From NCBI RefSeq assembly GCF_027706845.1, contig NZ_JAQGCZ010000004.1, forward strand, positions 186,001 to 250,000: a stretch of 64,000 bases of DNA, written 5' to 3'. The position numbers and the translations under genes were made by a program. Positions 42,311 through 51,982 of the stretch are shown piece by piece; position 1 is the stretch's first letter; every line of letters starts with the position of its first letter. This DNA is from Mycolicibacterium sp. BiH015 (GTDB lineage: Bacteria; Actinomycetota; Actinomycetes; Mycobacteriales; Mycobacteriaceae). The notes below the pieces were generated by a model. It saw nothing but the letters and a program-made list of their open reading frames with translations, was not told the DNA's origin and made no database searches.

Positions 42311-43819
42311 GTGGTGGTCGTGACCCGCAGAACAGTCGTGACCGTGCTGGCTGTCATCGCGCTGGCAGTGGGCGGCTGTGGGCGCGAACCCAGCCCGGTA
42401 CCGCAACCGGCACCCGACCCGACTGCGGCGATCGAATTCGCCGACGAGTTGTCGCAGTCGGTCACCGGTGAGGCCATGATGGCGCACTTGACGAAGCTGC
42501 AGGAGATCGCCGATGCCAACGGGGGTAACCGCGCGCTTGGTCAGCCCGGATACGACGCGAGTGTCGACTATGTGGCCGATGCGCTGCGGGACAAAGGGTT
42601 CGACGTCGAAACACCTGAGTTCGAGGTCAAGATCCCATGGGCCGACGAACCGTCGCTGACCGTCGCGGGCAACAAGGTCGAGGCCAAACCGATGGAGTTC
42701 ACCATCGGTACCCCCGAGGGCGGTACGTCCGGCCCGATCGTCGCCGCCCGATCCGAGGACACCCCCGGGTGCACCGCAAGCGACTACGACGGATTACCCG
42801 TCGATGGTGCGATCGTGCTCGTCGACCGCGGATCCTGCCCGTTCGGCGGCAAGCAGGCGGTGGCCGCGCAACGCGGCGCGGTCGCGCTGATCGTGGCCGA
42901 CAACGAGGACGGTGAGGAAATCCCCGGCGGGACTCTGGGCGAGACCACCGACGTGAAGATCCCCGTCATCAGCGTCACCAAAGCCGCGGGCGAGCAACTG
43001 CGCCGAGAGCCGGGTGCACGTGCGGAGATCACTCTCAACGCGGGCGTCCGGATCGAGCGGACCCGCAACGTCATCGCACAGACCAAGACGGGATCGACCG
43101 CCGACGTCGTCATGGTCGGGGCGCATCTGGACAGCGTTCCGGAGGGGCCGGGCATCAACGACAACGGTTCCGGCGTGGCCGCGGTACTGGAAACGGCACT
43201 GCAGCTGGGTAGCTCGCCGCAGGTGAACAACGCAGTCAGGTTCGGTTTTTGGGGTGCCGAGGAAACCGGGCTGCTCGGTTCGAACGACTATCTGGAATCG
43301 CTCGACATCGACGGGCTCCGAGACATCGCGCTCTACCTCAACTTCGACATGCTGGGTTCCCCCAACCCGGGGTACTTCACCTACGACGGCGACCAGTCGG
43401 CCACACCGGACCCGCGCCGCGGTGTGCCGCGTGTTCCCGAAGGCTCGGCCGGGATCGAACGCACCCTGACGGCCTACCTCGACCGTGCCGGAAAGCCCGG
43501 CGAGGACACCTCATTCGACGGTAGGTCCGACTATGACGGCTTCACCCGCGCGGGTATACCTGCCGGAGGCCTGTTCTCGGGAGCCGAAGAGAAGATGTCT
43601 TCCGAGCAGGCCGAGCTCTGGGGCGGGCAGGCCGATCAGCCTTTCGACCCGAACTATCACAAGGCGTCCGACACTCTCGAGAACATCGACGAGACGGCGA
43701 TGGAGATCCACGGCAGCGGGGTCGCCTACACGGTGGCGCTGTATGCACAGGATCAGCGCGGCCGCAACGGAATTCCGGTGCGCGAGGACCGTACCCGCCA
43801 CCAGTTGACCACGCCGTGA
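42311..43819 (+). CDS. lpqL: M28-type aminopeptidase lipoprotein LpqL
   Basis: A lipoprotein of about 500 residues with a secretion signal ending in LAVGGC, a PA-domain insert (about residues 130-230, with CPFGGKQAVAAQRGAVALIVADN), and an M28 zinc aminopeptidase core. Metal and catalytic elements are VGAHLDSVPEGPGINDNGSG, WGAEE, YLNFDML and YHKASDTL. Start is taken as GTG 42311; GTG 42314 or 42320 are alternatives that keep the signal. Sequence and position match Rv0418 (LpqL). A second, diverged copy follows immediately with a 4-base overlap. The substrate is an exported peptide, unspecified. Confidence 0.95.
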   Translation: MVVVTRRTVVTVLAVIALAVGGCGREPSPVPQPAPDPTAAIEFADELSQSVTGEAMMAHLTKLQEIADANGGNRALGQPGYDASVDYVADALRDKGFDVETPEFEVKIPWADEPSLTVAGNKVEAKPMEFTIGTPEGGTSGPIVAARSEDTPGCTASDYDGLPVDGAIVLVDRGSCPFGGKQAVAAQRGAVALIVADNEDGEEIPGGTLGETTDVKIPVISVTKAAGEQLRREPGARAEITLNAGVRIERTRNVIAQTKTGSTADVVMVGAHLDSVPEGPGINDNGSGVAAVLETALQLGSSPQVNNAVRFGFWGAEETGLLGSNDYLESLDIDGLRDIALYLNFDMLGSPNPGYFTYDGDQSATPDPRRGVPRVPEGSAGIERTLTAYLDRAGKPGEDTSFDGRSDYDGFTRAGIPAGGLFSGAEEKMSSEQAELWGGQADQPFDPNYHKASDTLENIDETAMEIHGSGVAYTVALYAQDQRGRNGIPVREDRTRHQLTTP

Positions 43820-45282
43820 GGGCCGGCCGGCTGGCCGCCGCGCTCGTCGCGGTGAGCGCACTCGTCGCCTCGTGCTCGTCGCCGAGCACACCGCCGCCGG
43901 TGGCCCAGTGGGGTCCCGAGCTCGCCGCAAAAGTGACCATCGACGGGGTCTACGGCCACCTCCTCAAGCTGCAGGAGATCGCCGACGCCAACGACGGCAA
44001 CCGGGCCGACGGCTCACCCGGCTACCAGGCCAGCGTGGATTATGTCGCACAGCTGTTGCGCGACAAGGGTTTCGAGGTCCAAACACCGGAGTTCGAACGA
44101 CTGTCCGGTTCCCGAGGCGGCAGGCCGGTACTGACGGTGGCCGGTCGCAACTTCCGCGTCGAGCAGGCTTCGCTGATGATCGTCACACCCCCCGGCGGGC
44201 TGAAGGCGATCACGTTGCGCCCCCGGCGACCGGCAGGGTGCACGGCCGCCGACTACGGCAACGTCTCGGTGGCCGACGCGATCGCCGTCGTCGACGACAC
44301 CGGCTGCTCGATCGTGGACAAGCAGCGCGTCGCCGTCGGTGAGGGCGCTGTCGGGGTGCTGGTGGTCAGCCAGGCCACGCCGTCGCGCCCCGTGGGTGCT
44401 CCGCCGACACTGTTCCCCCCGGGCTACTACAACGATCTGACGGTGCCGGTGGGCATCATCGACCCGACAGCCGACGCCGCGCTGCGCCGTACCGACTCCG
44501 CGGTCACTCTGGTGCTGGACAACAAACCCGTCATGACGACATCGCGAAATGTCATCGCGCAGACCAAAACCGGCGACACGAAGAACGTGGTGGTGGTGGG
44601 TGCGCATCTGGACAGCGTGCAGTCCGGCGCCGGTATCAACGACAACGGATCGGGCGTGGGCGCGGTGCTGGAGACGGCGTTGCAGCTCGGCGGCGAGCCG
44701 GGGACGCCCAACGCCGTCCGCTTCGCGTTCTGGGGAGCCGAGGAGGTGTCGATGGACGGTTCCAAAAAGTACCTGCGTTCCCTGAGCAAGGATCAGCTCG
44801 ACGACATCGCGCTGTACCTCAACTTCGACATGCTGGGCTCACCCAACGCGGGTTACTTCACCGACGACGGCGACCAGTCCACCCAGACGGGCGATTTCGC
44901 GCCCGCCCCCGACGGCAGCGCCGGCATCGAGCGCACCCTGGCCGGACGGCTGCTGCTGACCGGCGTGCGCCCGGCAGATATTCCGCTGCAGCGGATCACC
45001 GACTACGCGCCGTTCCTGGCCGCGGGCATTCCCGTCGGCGGCCTCACCACCGGCTCGTCACAGATCAAAACCCCTGTGCAAGCTCGACTCTGGGGCGGTC
45101 GCGAGGGGGTTGCGTTCGACCCGAACTACCACACCCGGCTCGACAACATCGACAACATCGACCGGGATGCGTTGGCGGTCATGGCATCGGCGGTCGCCTA
45201 CGGCGTCGGCACCTACGCGCAGTCGATCGAGGGGGTCAACGGGGTGCCTGCACGCGATCAGCGCGACCGGCGTATGCCTTAG
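43816..45282 (+). CDS. second LpqL-like M28 aminopeptidase lipoprotein
   Basis: A 488-residue paralog of the preceding LpqL, overlapping it by four bases. The signal peptide ends at the lipobox LVASC, the PA domain is shorter and less conserved, and the M28 core keeps VGAHLDSVQSGAGINDNGSG, WGAEE, YLNFDML and YHTRLDNID, so catalysis is plausible. Compared with LpqL, the DDGDQSTQTGDF loop and the internal ITDYAPFLAAGIPVGGL segment differ in the substrate region. Tandem duplication with divergence suggests a different peptide specificity. Its 3' end overlaps the Rieske gene by 47 bases. Confidence 0.92.
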   Translation: MRAGRLAAALVAVSALVASCSSPSTPPPVAQWGPELAAKVTIDGVYGHLLKLQEIADANDGNRADGSPGYQASVDYVAQLLRDKGFEVQTPEFERLSGSRGGRPVLTVAGRNFRVEQASLMIVTPPGGLKAITLRPRRPAGCTAADYGNVSVADAIAVVDDTGCSIVDKQRVAVGEGAVGVLVVSQATPSRPVGAPPTLFPPGYYNDLTVPVGIIDPTADAALRRTDSAVTLVLDNKPVMTTSRNVIAQTKTGDTKNVVVVGAHLDSVQSGAGINDNGSGVGAVLETALQLGGEPGTPNAVRFAFWGAEEVSMDGSKKYLRSLSKDQLDDIALYLNFDMLGSPNAGYFTDDGDQSTQTGDFAPAPDGSAGIERTLAGRLLLTGVRPADIPLQRITDYAPFLAAGIPVGGLTTGSSQIKTPVQARLWGGREGVAFDPNYHTRLDNIDNIDRDALAVMASAVAYGVGTYAQSIEGVNGVPARDQRDRRMP

Positions 45283-46405
45283 CCACCCGAGTGACGAACG
45301 CGTAGACGCCGTCCTCGTCGGGTGCCAGCGGGCCGGGTTCGGCATGGGGTGAACTGAGTCCCCGTTGCACGGACTCACAGGCCGCCCAGTCCTGCCGATT
45401 GGTCAGGTCCCAGAAGTCCACCGCGTAGGACGGGTCAAAATCTTTTTGAGCGGCAACGTCTTTCGGGAATGCCCAGGCGCACTCGACATGGGTGCGGTCG
45501 GCGGCAAGCGGTGTCATCAGGTGTGTCATCACATAGTCGGGGTGCAGGCTGACCAGCAGGTTCGGGTAGCCGACGAGGTACATCACGCTGCGGAGTTCAT
45601 GCTCCGAGAGGCCTTCGATCGCGACGCCCCCGCTCTTGCCGGTCAGCGACATCGTCTCCGCGCCGTCGACGATCGCCATCCACCCGCCCATCCACGACCC
45701 CTCCAGGTCGATGTTCTCGCCACTGGTAGGTGGACTGATCCGCGAGAGCTCGGGGTGAATGCTCGCGCAGTGATAGCACTCCTGGTAGTTCTCCGCGATC
45801 ACCTTCCAGTTCGTGGCCAGCTCGTAGGAGTGGCGTGCGACGATCGTCAGGTCTTCCGGTCGATAGGGTCCGACCACGTCCTCCAGGCCGGCGACGTGCT
45901 GTGAGAACTCGGCGTCCTCGCCGCTGGCGTCGACGAACAACCAGCCGTGCCAGTTCTCCATGCGCAGCTCGGCGAGTCCGAACTCGCCGGCGGCGAACCC
46001 GCCGACGTCACCGAAACCTGGTGCGTTGCGCAATGTTCCGTCGAGTCGGTACGACCAGGCATGATAGGGGCACACGATGCTGCGGCCCCGGGACGTCGCA
46101 TTGCATGCGAGCAGTTCGTGGCCACGGTGCCTGCAGGTGTTGGCGAACGCCCGGATTCGGTCTTCACCGCGGACCAGTAGAATCCCGTTGGCGCCGTTGC
46201 CGATTGCGCGCTGCGCCCCGACCGCGGCGAGATCGCTCGCGTGGCCGACACATGTCCAACCGGAGAAGATGTGTCGCTGCTCCCAGTCGAAGACCGCCGG
46301 ATCCACGTAGGCCTCCCGCGGCAACATGCGAGACTGGCCGAACGGGGCCAATGCAGCAGCAAGGCCGTCGGCGGGCACCGGAGCCAATACGGGCTGTTTG
46401 AACAT
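45236..46405 (-). CDS. Rieske non-heme iron oxygenase, large-subunit type
   Basis: A 389-residue ring-hydroxylating-oxygenase-like protein. The Rieske [2Fe-2S] site is CRH at 91-93 with CPYH at 112-115, and the mononuclear iron site includes YHCASIH (H212 and H217) and the acidic residue in FWDLTNRQDW. Family members act on aromatics or on quaternary amines (carnitine or betaine oxygenases). Here the neighbours are a PotD-type importer and an aminotransferase, favouring a nitrogen compound. No separate reductase gene is beside it. It lies 17 bp after the permease gene on the same strand and also has its own -10-like TAAGCT six bases before the ATG. Confidence 0.9.
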   Translation of the reverse strand: MFKQPVLAPVPADGLAAALAPFGQSRMLPREAYVDPAVFDWEQRHIFSGWTCVGHASDLAAVGAQRAIGNGANGILLVRGEDRIRAFANTCRHRGHELLACNATSRGRSIVCPYHAWSYRLDGTLRNAPGFGDVGGFAAGEFGLAELRMENWHGWLFVDASGEDAEFSQHVAGLEDVVGPYRPEDLTIVARHSYELATNWKVIAENYQECYHCASIHPELSRISPPTSGENIDLEGSWMGGWMAIVDGAETMSLTGKSGGVAIEGLSEHELRSVMYLVGYPNLLVSLHPDYVMTHLMTPLAADRTHVECAWAFPKDVAAQKDFDPSYAVDFWDLTNRQDWAACESVQRGLSSPHAEPGPLAPDEDGVYAFVTRVAKAYAGRADRVQAPR

Positions 46406-46411
46406 ACAGTC

Positions 46412-46417
46412 AGCTTA
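46412..46417 (-). promoter_or_regulatory. putative internal -10 for Rieske gene
   Basis: On the minus strand TAAGCT ends six bases before the ATG at 46405, in the short gap after the permease gene. This would allow leaderless expression of the Rieske gene independently of the importer operon. Confidence 0.4.
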
Positions 46418-46422
46418 GTCCT

Positions 46423-47304
46423 TCACATCTCACCTGCAAAGGCTCCGATACCGCGGTCTGCGGTGGTGGCGTCATTGCGGGTCATGCGGCGGAACACCAG
46501 ATAGCCGACGGTGACCGCAGCGAGCGCGGTGAGGAGCAACAGTGTCGCGAGCGCATTGAGCGCGGGTGTCGGTGCGCCGCGGGCAGTGTTGTAGATCCTG
46601 ACCGACACCGGTTCCGACGCGGCGCCGCCGGACAGGTAGCGGACCATCACGAAGTCGTCGATGACGTCGGCGAACACCAGCACCGTGCTGGCGAAGATGG
46701 CCGGCATCAGCATCGGCATGATCACCCGGCGCAGCGCCCCCAGCGGTGATGCGCCGAGATCCATGGCGGCCTCCTCGTACTGGGACCCGATGGTGGCAAG
46801 CCGAGCACGCACCAGTACCGCCGGATAGGACACCTGGAACGTCACCAGGCCGATCACCTGTGCGGTGGTGCCGAGCTGGATCGGCAACGCCACTGTGGTG
46901 ATCACGAACAGCAGTGACACCGCCAGGAGTACCTCCGGCAGCACGAAGGCCAGCAGCATCAGGAAATTGGCGCCCGACGGCAGCCTGCCACGCCACCGGT
47001 CGATGCCGACGGCGAACAGCACGCCCAGCGGCACAGTGATGAGCGTCGTGATCACGCCCAGCTTGAGCGTCTGCAACAGCGCGTTGTGCAGGGTCGCGTC
47101 GTGCCATACAGACAACGTCTCGTCGCCCCAGTACCACCGGAACGAGAAGCCCTGCCACACAGTGCGGGACCGGCCGTCGTTGAACGAGTACGCCACCGCC
47201 ACCAGCACCGGCAGCAGCGACCACAGCAGGTAGCCGATCGTGACGGCGACCAGTACCCGTGGCGGCCGCCACGGGTCGTTCCACCACGCTCGGGGGCTTC
47301 TCAT
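46423..47304 (-). CDS. PotC-type ABC permease (spermidine/putrescine importer family)
   Basis: A 293-residue inner-membrane permease with six hydrophobic segments. The cytoplasmic EEAAMDLGASPLGALRRVIMPMLMPA is the EAA loop that contacts the ATPase, close to the consensus EAAxxLGAxxxxxFxxVxLP. The family imports polyamines and related compounds. Its start overlaps the preceding permease gene by four bases. It forms one operon with potB, potD and perhaps the Rieske gene, all on the minus strand. The ATPase subunit is encoded on the opposite strand in the divergent operon. Confidence 0.93.
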   Translation of the reverse strand: MRSPRAWWNDPWRPPRVLVAVTIGYLLWSLLPVLVAVAYSFNDGRSRTVWQGFSFRWYWGDETLSVWHDATLHNALLQTLKLGVITTLITVPLGVLFAVGIDRWRGRLPSGANFLMLLAFVLPEVLLAVSLLFVITTVALPIQLGTTAQVIGLVTFQVSYPAVLVRARLATIGSQYEEAAMDLGASPLGALRRVIMPMLMPAIFASTVLVFADVIDDFVMVRYLSGGAASEPVSVRIYNTARGAPTPALNALATLLLLTALAAVTVGYLVFRRMTRNDATTADRGIGAFAGEM

Positions 47305-48233
47305 GTCGCGACGTCGTCTCTGCGCGAGGTGACCTTGATGTAGTAGAGCATCGGCATCAAGGCGACCAGGAAGACCAGCAACACGAACGCGCCGGCCTGC
47401 CCGGTCTGCCCCGGCGTCAGGACGCTGTCGTTGATCAGGTTGCCGACCATCGCCGTCTTCGGCGACGCGGACAGCATGTCGCTGGTGAAGTAGTCACCCA
47501 GCATGGGCAGGCAGGTCAGCAGCACGGCGGCGACGATGGTCGGTCTGCTCAGCGGCAACGTGACTCTCCAGAACGAGGACATCCGGTTGGCGCCGAGGTC
47601 TCGCGATGCTTCCAGCACCGGTTGGGACAGCCTGTCCAGGCCCGCGTAGAGGGGCAGGATCATGTAGGGCACATAGCCGTACACCAATCCGAGGATCACG
47701 ACGACCGGTTGCCCGGTGAGCCAATTGATGTCCGGCGTGAACAGGCCGCCCAGGCTCAGCGCAGCGTTCACCAGGCCGTCGTCCTGTAACAGGTTGACCC
47801 AGGCGAACATCCGCATCATGTAGCTGATCCAGAATGGTGCGATCAGCAGAGTGAGCAACAGCCCCTTGCGTTTACCTGACAGCCGGGAAACGTAGTACGC
47901 GACCGGAAACGCGATCAGCAGGCACAGGATGCTGGCAGTCAGCACGAATATCCCGGTGCGCAGCAGCGCGGGTCCGTAGACGCCGTTCTCGCCGACGATG
48001 TGAGTCAGTACGTAGGTGAACTGAGAAGGATTCCACTGCAGCGGGTTCCACACCGGAACGGCTGTGCGGAATATCGGGTCGACCGCGCCGAAGACGATGC
48101 AGAGCACCACGTACATGGGTGCGACGAAGAACAGCAGCAGCCAGGCGATACCGGGCGCTGCCAGTGCCGGCCATAACCCGCGGGCGCGGTTCAGGATCCG
48201 CCCGCCTTGAACGTGCGCCAGACATTCTGCCAC
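47301..48233 (-). CDS. PotB-type ABC permease
   Basis: A 310-residue permease with six hydrophobic segments and the ATPase-contacting loop LEASRDLGANRMSSFWRVTLPLSRP. It pairs with the PotC-type protein to form the membrane channel of a polyamine-family importer. The annotated start GTG 48233 overlaps the substrate-binding protein gene by 43 bases. A CTG at 48196-48194 would give the 4-base overlap seen elsewhere in the operon (CTGA) and removes only the non-conserved MAECLAHVQGGRI stretch, so the true start is uncertain. Confidence 0.92.
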   Translation of the reverse strand: MAECLAHVQGGRILNRARGLWPALAAPGIAWLLLFFVAPMYVVLCIVFGAVDPIFRTAVPVWNPLQWNPSQFTYVLTHIVGENGVYGPALLRTGIFVLTASILCLLIAFPVAYYVSRLSGKRKGLLLTLLIAPFWISYMMRMFAWVNLLQDDGLVNAALSLGGLFTPDINWLTGQPVVVILGLVYGYVPYMILPLYAGLDRLSQPVLEASRDLGANRMSSFWRVTLPLSRPTIVAAVLLTCLPMLGDYFTSDMLSASPKTAMVGNLINDSVLTPGQTGQAGAFVLLVFLVALMPMLYYIKVTSRRDDVAT

Positions 48234-49420
48234 GCAGCATCGTTGGCGGGGTCGAGCTCGAGGATCCGGTACCCGGTATCGAACCAGTCGGGGTTGACGA
48301 TCGCCGAGGACAGGTTTTCGGGAATGAAGCCGTCCGCGACGAGGTGCTCGGGCTTGATCGAGTTCTGCGGGGGCTGATAGCCGATCGCGGAGAAGTTCTG
48401 CATCGCCACTTCGGTATCGAGCATGTGGTCGAGGAACAGATGCGCCAGCACCGGATTCTTACCACCCTTGAGCGTCACCAGCATGTCGTTGTCGACCATG
48501 CCTCTGCCGTCGGCGGGGAACCAGTAGCGCAAAATGTCTGGGCCGGTTCCGTCGGGAAGGTAGGCCTGTGCGTTGATGATGTCTCCGGACCACATCGCCG
48601 CCAGGCCGAGCTGACCCGCGGGCAGATCGTTGTACGCCGTGATGGTCACCTTCGGAGAGGTGGCCGCGACGAGTGCCGTGAGCTGTTCGCCGACCATGGC
48701 GAGATCGGTTTCGGACGAGGTGTTGATGTCGGTGATGCCGGCGCGCAGCAGCACCATCGCCATCGTGGTGTGCCAGTCGTCGAGAACGGCAGTTTTGCCC
48801 TTGTACTTCGGATCCCACAGCGAGTCGTACGGATTGGTCATCGCCCCGATGTCGTCGGGGACCTGATCGACCCGCCAGCCGATCCCGGTGGTGTAGATCG
48901 TGTACGGCACGCTGTAGCGCCACTCCTGGTCGTACCAGGGGTTGGTGAAGCCGGGCCACACGTTCTTGATGTTCTCGATGTAGGTGTGGTTGAGCGGGCG
49001 GAGCAGGCCGCCGTTGACAAGCCGGCTGATCTCGGTGTAGTTGGCGTTGTATATGTCGAAGTCGACACCGCTGCGCAGCTTCGTCAGGGCCTCGCCACCG
49101 TCGTTGAACGTCGAGATCTCTACGGTCACACTGTATTTGTCCTCGAACGACTTGATCGCGTCCGGACTGACATAGTCGGCGTAGCTGTAGAGCTTCAGCG
49201 TGCCCTTCTCGGGGGCGAGGCCGTCGGCGATCGGCTTGTTGTCCTCGGGGATGTCCCACAGCACCGGGTTGTCGGGGGTTGCCAGCCGCAGGCTCGGCGT
49301 TGCGGTGGATGGCCCCGACCCGCCACCGCAGGCGCTGAGGAAGGCGCCGAGCGTCGGAGCGGACGCAGCGAGAATGGCTGCGCGAGTCAGGAACTGCCTG
49401 CGGGTGGTGGGCTCCGGCAT
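48191..49420 (-). CDS. PotD-type substrate-binding lipoprotein with Tat-like signal
   Basis: A 409-residue extracellular binding protein of the spermidine/putrescine family. The N-terminus has twin arginines (TTRRQFLTRAAI) and a lipobox FLSAC with the lipidated Cys at residue 31, suggesting Tat export and lipid anchoring. The mature part shows LKLYSYADYVSPDAIKSFEDKYSV, AAMWSGDIINAQAYLPDG and DWFDTGYRILELDP, typical of PotD/PotF. A ribosome-binding site GGGGAGG precedes the ATG at 49420. It is divergent from the aminotransferase gene across a gap with the shared TetR palindrome. Confidence 0.93.
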   Translation of the reverse strand: MPEPTTRRQFLTRAAILAASAPTLGAFLSACGGGSGPSTATPSLRLATPDNPVLWDIPEDNKPIADGLAPEKGTLKLYSYADYVSPDAIKSFEDKYSVTVEISTFNDGGEALTKLRSGVDFDIYNANYTEISRLVNGGLLRPLNHTYIENIKNVWPGFTNPWYDQEWRYSVPYTIYTTGIGWRVDQVPDDIGAMTNPYDSLWDPKYKGKTAVLDDWHTTMAMVLLRAGITDINTSSETDLAMVGEQLTALVAATSPKVTITAYNDLPAGQLGLAAMWSGDIINAQAYLPDGTGPDILRYWFPADGRGMVDNDMLVTLKGGKNPVLAHLFLDHMLDTEVAMQNFSAIGYQPPQNSIKPEHLVADGFIPENLSSAIVNPDWFDTGYRILELDPANDAAWQNVWRTFKAGGS

Positions 49421-49446
49421 CTGAACCTCCCCGTTGCTTTCGCGTC

Positions 49447-49452
49447 TTGTCG
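49447..49452 (+). promoter_or_regulatory. -35 of the aminotransferase promoter
   Basis: TTGTCG, with a 17-bp spacer to the -10 TAGACT (49470-49475). The -10 overlaps the TetR palindrome that starts at 49472, so repressor binding would block it. Confidence 0.5.
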
Positions 49453-49471
49453 CTGGTAGGACTCTCGCATA

Positions 49472-49487
49472 GACTGAATGCTCAGTC
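49472..49487. promoter_or_regulatory. TetR operator, site A (potD / aminotransferase)
   Basis: GACTGAATGCTCAGTC has perfect 6-base arms around 4 bases. It lies between the divergent potD and aminotransferase genes and overlaps the -10 of the latter. It is almost identical to site C at 57842 and close to site B at 52635. The probable binder is the TetR encoded at 51951-52574. Confidence 0.75.
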
Positions 49488-49512
49488 AACCGATTCCAAC
49501 GGAGGTTTGGCT

Positions 49513-50901
49513 GTGTCGGTTTCGGCGACAGAACCAGGGTTGGCCAGTATCGACGAGCTGATCGGCGCGCAGGAACAGATCTTCCTGCGGCGCCAGCCAC
49601 GGAGCACGGAATTGATTGCCGTGGCCGGTGAGCATCTCGCCGGCGGGGCCACCTCGAACTGGCAGATCGCCCAGCCGCAGGCGGTGTGGATGAGCCATGG
49701 CAGCGGCTCGAAGGTCTACGACGTCGACGGAACCGAATACGTCGACATGCACGGTGGCTACGGCGCTTCCATCGCCGGCCACGCACACCCGGCGATCGTG
49801 GCTGCCGTCAGCGAGCGCGTTCGGCGAGGCACGCATTTCGCGCAGCCCACCGAGGACGCGATCTGGATCGCGGGTGAATTGGCACGCCGTTTCGATCTAC
49901 CGCTGTGGCGATTCGCCAACTCGGGCACCGAGGCGACGATGGATGCCGTGCATCTGGCCCGAGCGTCGACCGGGCGGGACCTCATCATCAAGGTCGAGGG
50001 TTGTTATCACGGGCACCACGACTCGGTGCAGGTATCGGTGCTGCCCGAGGCCGACGAGATCGGACCGCGCTCCAATCCCAACGGCGTACCAGGGAACTCC
50101 GGAATACCGCGTGCCATAAGGGATCTCGTCGTCATCGTGCCGTTCAACGATCCGGAAGCGGTGGCTCGTGCACTCCGTGCCCATCGCAGCCGGGTGGCCG
50201 CGATGACCCTCGAGCCGATCATGATGAACGCCGGTATCATCCCGCCGGCGGACGGCTACCTTGCCGCCATCCGAGATCTCCTGCACGCCGACGGAGCCCT
50301 GCTGATCTATGACGAGGTCAAGACCGGCTTCACCACCGGGCCCGGCGGTATCACCGCTCGCAGCGGCGTGACCCCTGACCTCGTTTGCCTCGCCAAGGCA
50401 CTCGGCGGCGGCATCTCGGTGGCCGCGATCGGAGGCACGCGAGATGTGATGGGACTGATCGCCGACGGCCGCTACGAGCAAGTCGGGACGTTCAACGGCA
50501 ATCCGCTGGCGATGGCGGCCACCCGCGCGACGCTGTCGGAGGTGCTGACGCCGGAGCGGTACGCGCACCTGGATGCGATGTCTGCGCGGCTGCGCGACGC
50601 ACTGGAGGCCACGATCGCGCAGTACAGCTTCGCCTGGCATGTGGTGACCGCCGGCGCCAAAGGCTGTGTGACATTCCGGCCCGACCCGGTCCTGGAGTTC
50701 CGGGACTTCCTGGAGATAGACGCCCGATTGGGCCACCTGCACTGGCTGATGCAGCACAATGGTGGGGTATTTCTCCCACCCTGGGGCAAGGTAGAGCAAT
50801 GGCTGTTGTCGGTGCAGCACACCAGCGAAGATGTCGACAGGTTCGCGACGAACTTTGCACGGTTCGCCGCGGTGCTGGCGGACACAGGAGCGTCCTCCTG
50901 A
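49513..50901 (+). CDS. class III PLP aminotransferase (glutamate-1-semialdehyde aminomutase-like)
   Basis: A 462-residue fold-type I aminotransferase. The PLP-binding lysine is K295 in [11 protein letters not shown], with [17 protein letters not shown] binding the phosphate and YDEVKTGF giving the pyridine-nitrogen Asp. It resembles the GSA-aminomutase-like branch but is not part of heme synthesis here: it is located with a PotA-type ATPase and polyamine-type importer. It would remove an amino group from the imported compound or its oxidation product. GTG 49513 is chosen because GGAGG is seven bases upstream. It is followed after 13 bp by the ATPase gene. Confidence 0.9.
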   Translation: MSVSATEPGLASIDELIGAQEQIFLRRQPRSTELIAVAGEHLAGGATSNWQIAQPQAVWMSHGSGSKVYDVDGTEYVDMHGGYGASIAGHAHPAIVAAVSERVRRGTHFAQPTEDAIWIAGELARRFDLPLWRFANSGTEATMDAVHLARASTGRDLIIKVEGCYHGHHDSVQVSVLPEADEIGPRSNPNGVPGNSGIPRAIRDLVVIVPFNDPEAVARALRAHRSRVAAMTLEPIMMNAGIIPPADGYLAAIRDLLHADGALLIYDEVKTGFTTGPGGITARSGVTPDLVCLAKALGGGISVAAIGGTRDVMGLIADGRYEQVGTFNGNPLAMAATRATLSEVLTPERYAHLDAMSARLRDALEATIAQYSFAWHVVTAGAKGCVTFRPDPVLEFRDFLEIDARLGHLHWLMQHNGGVFLPPWGKVEQWLLSVQHTSEDVDRFATNFARFAAVLADTGASS

Positions 50902-50914
50902 CCGGCGCGGCGCC

Positions 50915-51982
50915 ATGACCGGCGGGGCGATCCAGCTCCACAGGCTGGCGAAAACCTTCGACGGAGTGCCTGCTGTGACGGGTATCGACCTCGAAATCCC
51001 TGGCGGGCAGTTCTATTCGCTGCTCGGTCCGTCGGGCTGTGGCAAGACGACGACGCTGCGGATGATCGCGGGGTTCGAGAAGCCCGATTCCGGGCGTATC
51101 GAACTCGACGGCCGCGACGTCGCGGGCGACCCGCCGCACAAGCGGCCGGTCAACACCGTCTTCCAGACCTACGCGTTGTTTCCGTTCATGACGGTCGCCG
51201 AGAACGTCGCCTTCGGGCTCAAATACCAGAAGGTCCCGCGCGAGGAGACCAGGAAGCGGGTCGGCGAGGCACTCGAACTCGTCCACATGAGCCCCTACGC
51301 CAAACGCAGGCCTGCGCATCTGTCCGGCGGACAGCAGCAACGCGTCGCACTGGCCCGAGCGCTCGTGCTGCGTCCCAGGGTGCTCCTGCTCGACGAACCA
51401 CTGGGCGCGCTGGATGCCAAGCTGCGCAAGCAACTTCAGATCGAGCTCCGGTCGATGCAGCGCGAGATCGGCATCACGTTCGTCTACGTCACCCACGATC
51501 AGGAAGAGGCGCTCACGATGAGCGATCAGATCGCGGTGATGGCCGAGGGGCGCATCGAACAGGTCGGGCCGCCCCAGGAGGTCTATTCCGCGCCGGCCAC
51601 CACGTTCGTCGCGGGATTCCTCGGCGCTGCCAACATCTTCGACGCCGGCGTTCTGGACGTGACCGCCGCAAACGGCGCACCGGCAGACGGGGCGGCCGTC
51701 GTCATCAGGCCCGAGCGCATCGCCATCCAGGCGGTCGACGACCCGGTCGACCCCGGGGTCAACGCCATCCGGGGGATCGTCAAACACGTGGTGTACCTGG
51801 GCAACTGCACACAGGTGCACGTCGACGTCGGGGCGCAGTCAGACCTCGTCGTGGAGGTCCCGAATCTGTCCGGCCCGCAGTCGGTGCCGCATGACCCGGG
51901 AGATACGGTCACCTGCGTGTGCACCCACGACGCGGTGCGCGTGCTCGGCGTCAGCGCCGCTTTGACGCCGGTGCCAGGTTGA
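50915..51982 (+). CDS. PotA-type ABC importer ATPase
   Basis: A 355-residue ATPase of the polyamine importer family. Walker A is GPSGCGKTT, the signature [15 protein letters not shown], and Walker [14 protein letters not shown]; the switch is [12 protein letters not shown]. The C-terminal 110 residues form the regulatory TOBE domain (for example [11 protein letters not shown] and [15 protein letters not shown]). It energises the PotB/PotC/PotD-like subunits encoded on the opposite strand. ATG 50915 follows the aminotransferase gene by 13 bp. The 3' end overlaps the tetR gene by 32 bases. Confidence 0.94.
   Translation: MTGGAIQLHRLAKTFDGVPAVTGIDLEIPGGQFYSLLGPSGCGKTTTLRMIAGFEKPDSGRIELDGRDVAGDPPHKRPVNTVFQTYALFPFMTVAENVAFGLKYQKVPREETRKRVGEALELVHMSPYAKRRPAHLSGGQQQRVALARALVLRPRVLLLDEPLGALDAKLRKQLQIELRSMQREIGITFVYVTHDQEEALTMSDQIAVMAEGRIEQVGPPQEVYSAPATTFVAGFLGAANIFDAGVLDVTAANGAPADGAAVVIRPERIAIQAVDDPVDPGVNAIRGIVKHVVYLGNCTQVHVDVGAQSDLVVEVPNLSGPQSVPHDPGDTVTCVCTHDAVRVLGVSAALTPVPG

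Noticed and set aside
46403..46417. Possible fourth TetR palindrome upstream of the Rieske gene (GACTAAGCTGACT).
   Set aside because: It has two GACT half-sites in direct rather than inverted orientation and does not match GACTGA-N4-TCAGTC.
49421..49786. Longer N-terminus of the PotD-like protein reading through the divergent promoter.
   Set aside because: The extension overlaps the aminotransferase gene, is Arg-rich, and hides the Tat signal and the ribosome-binding site of ATG 49420.
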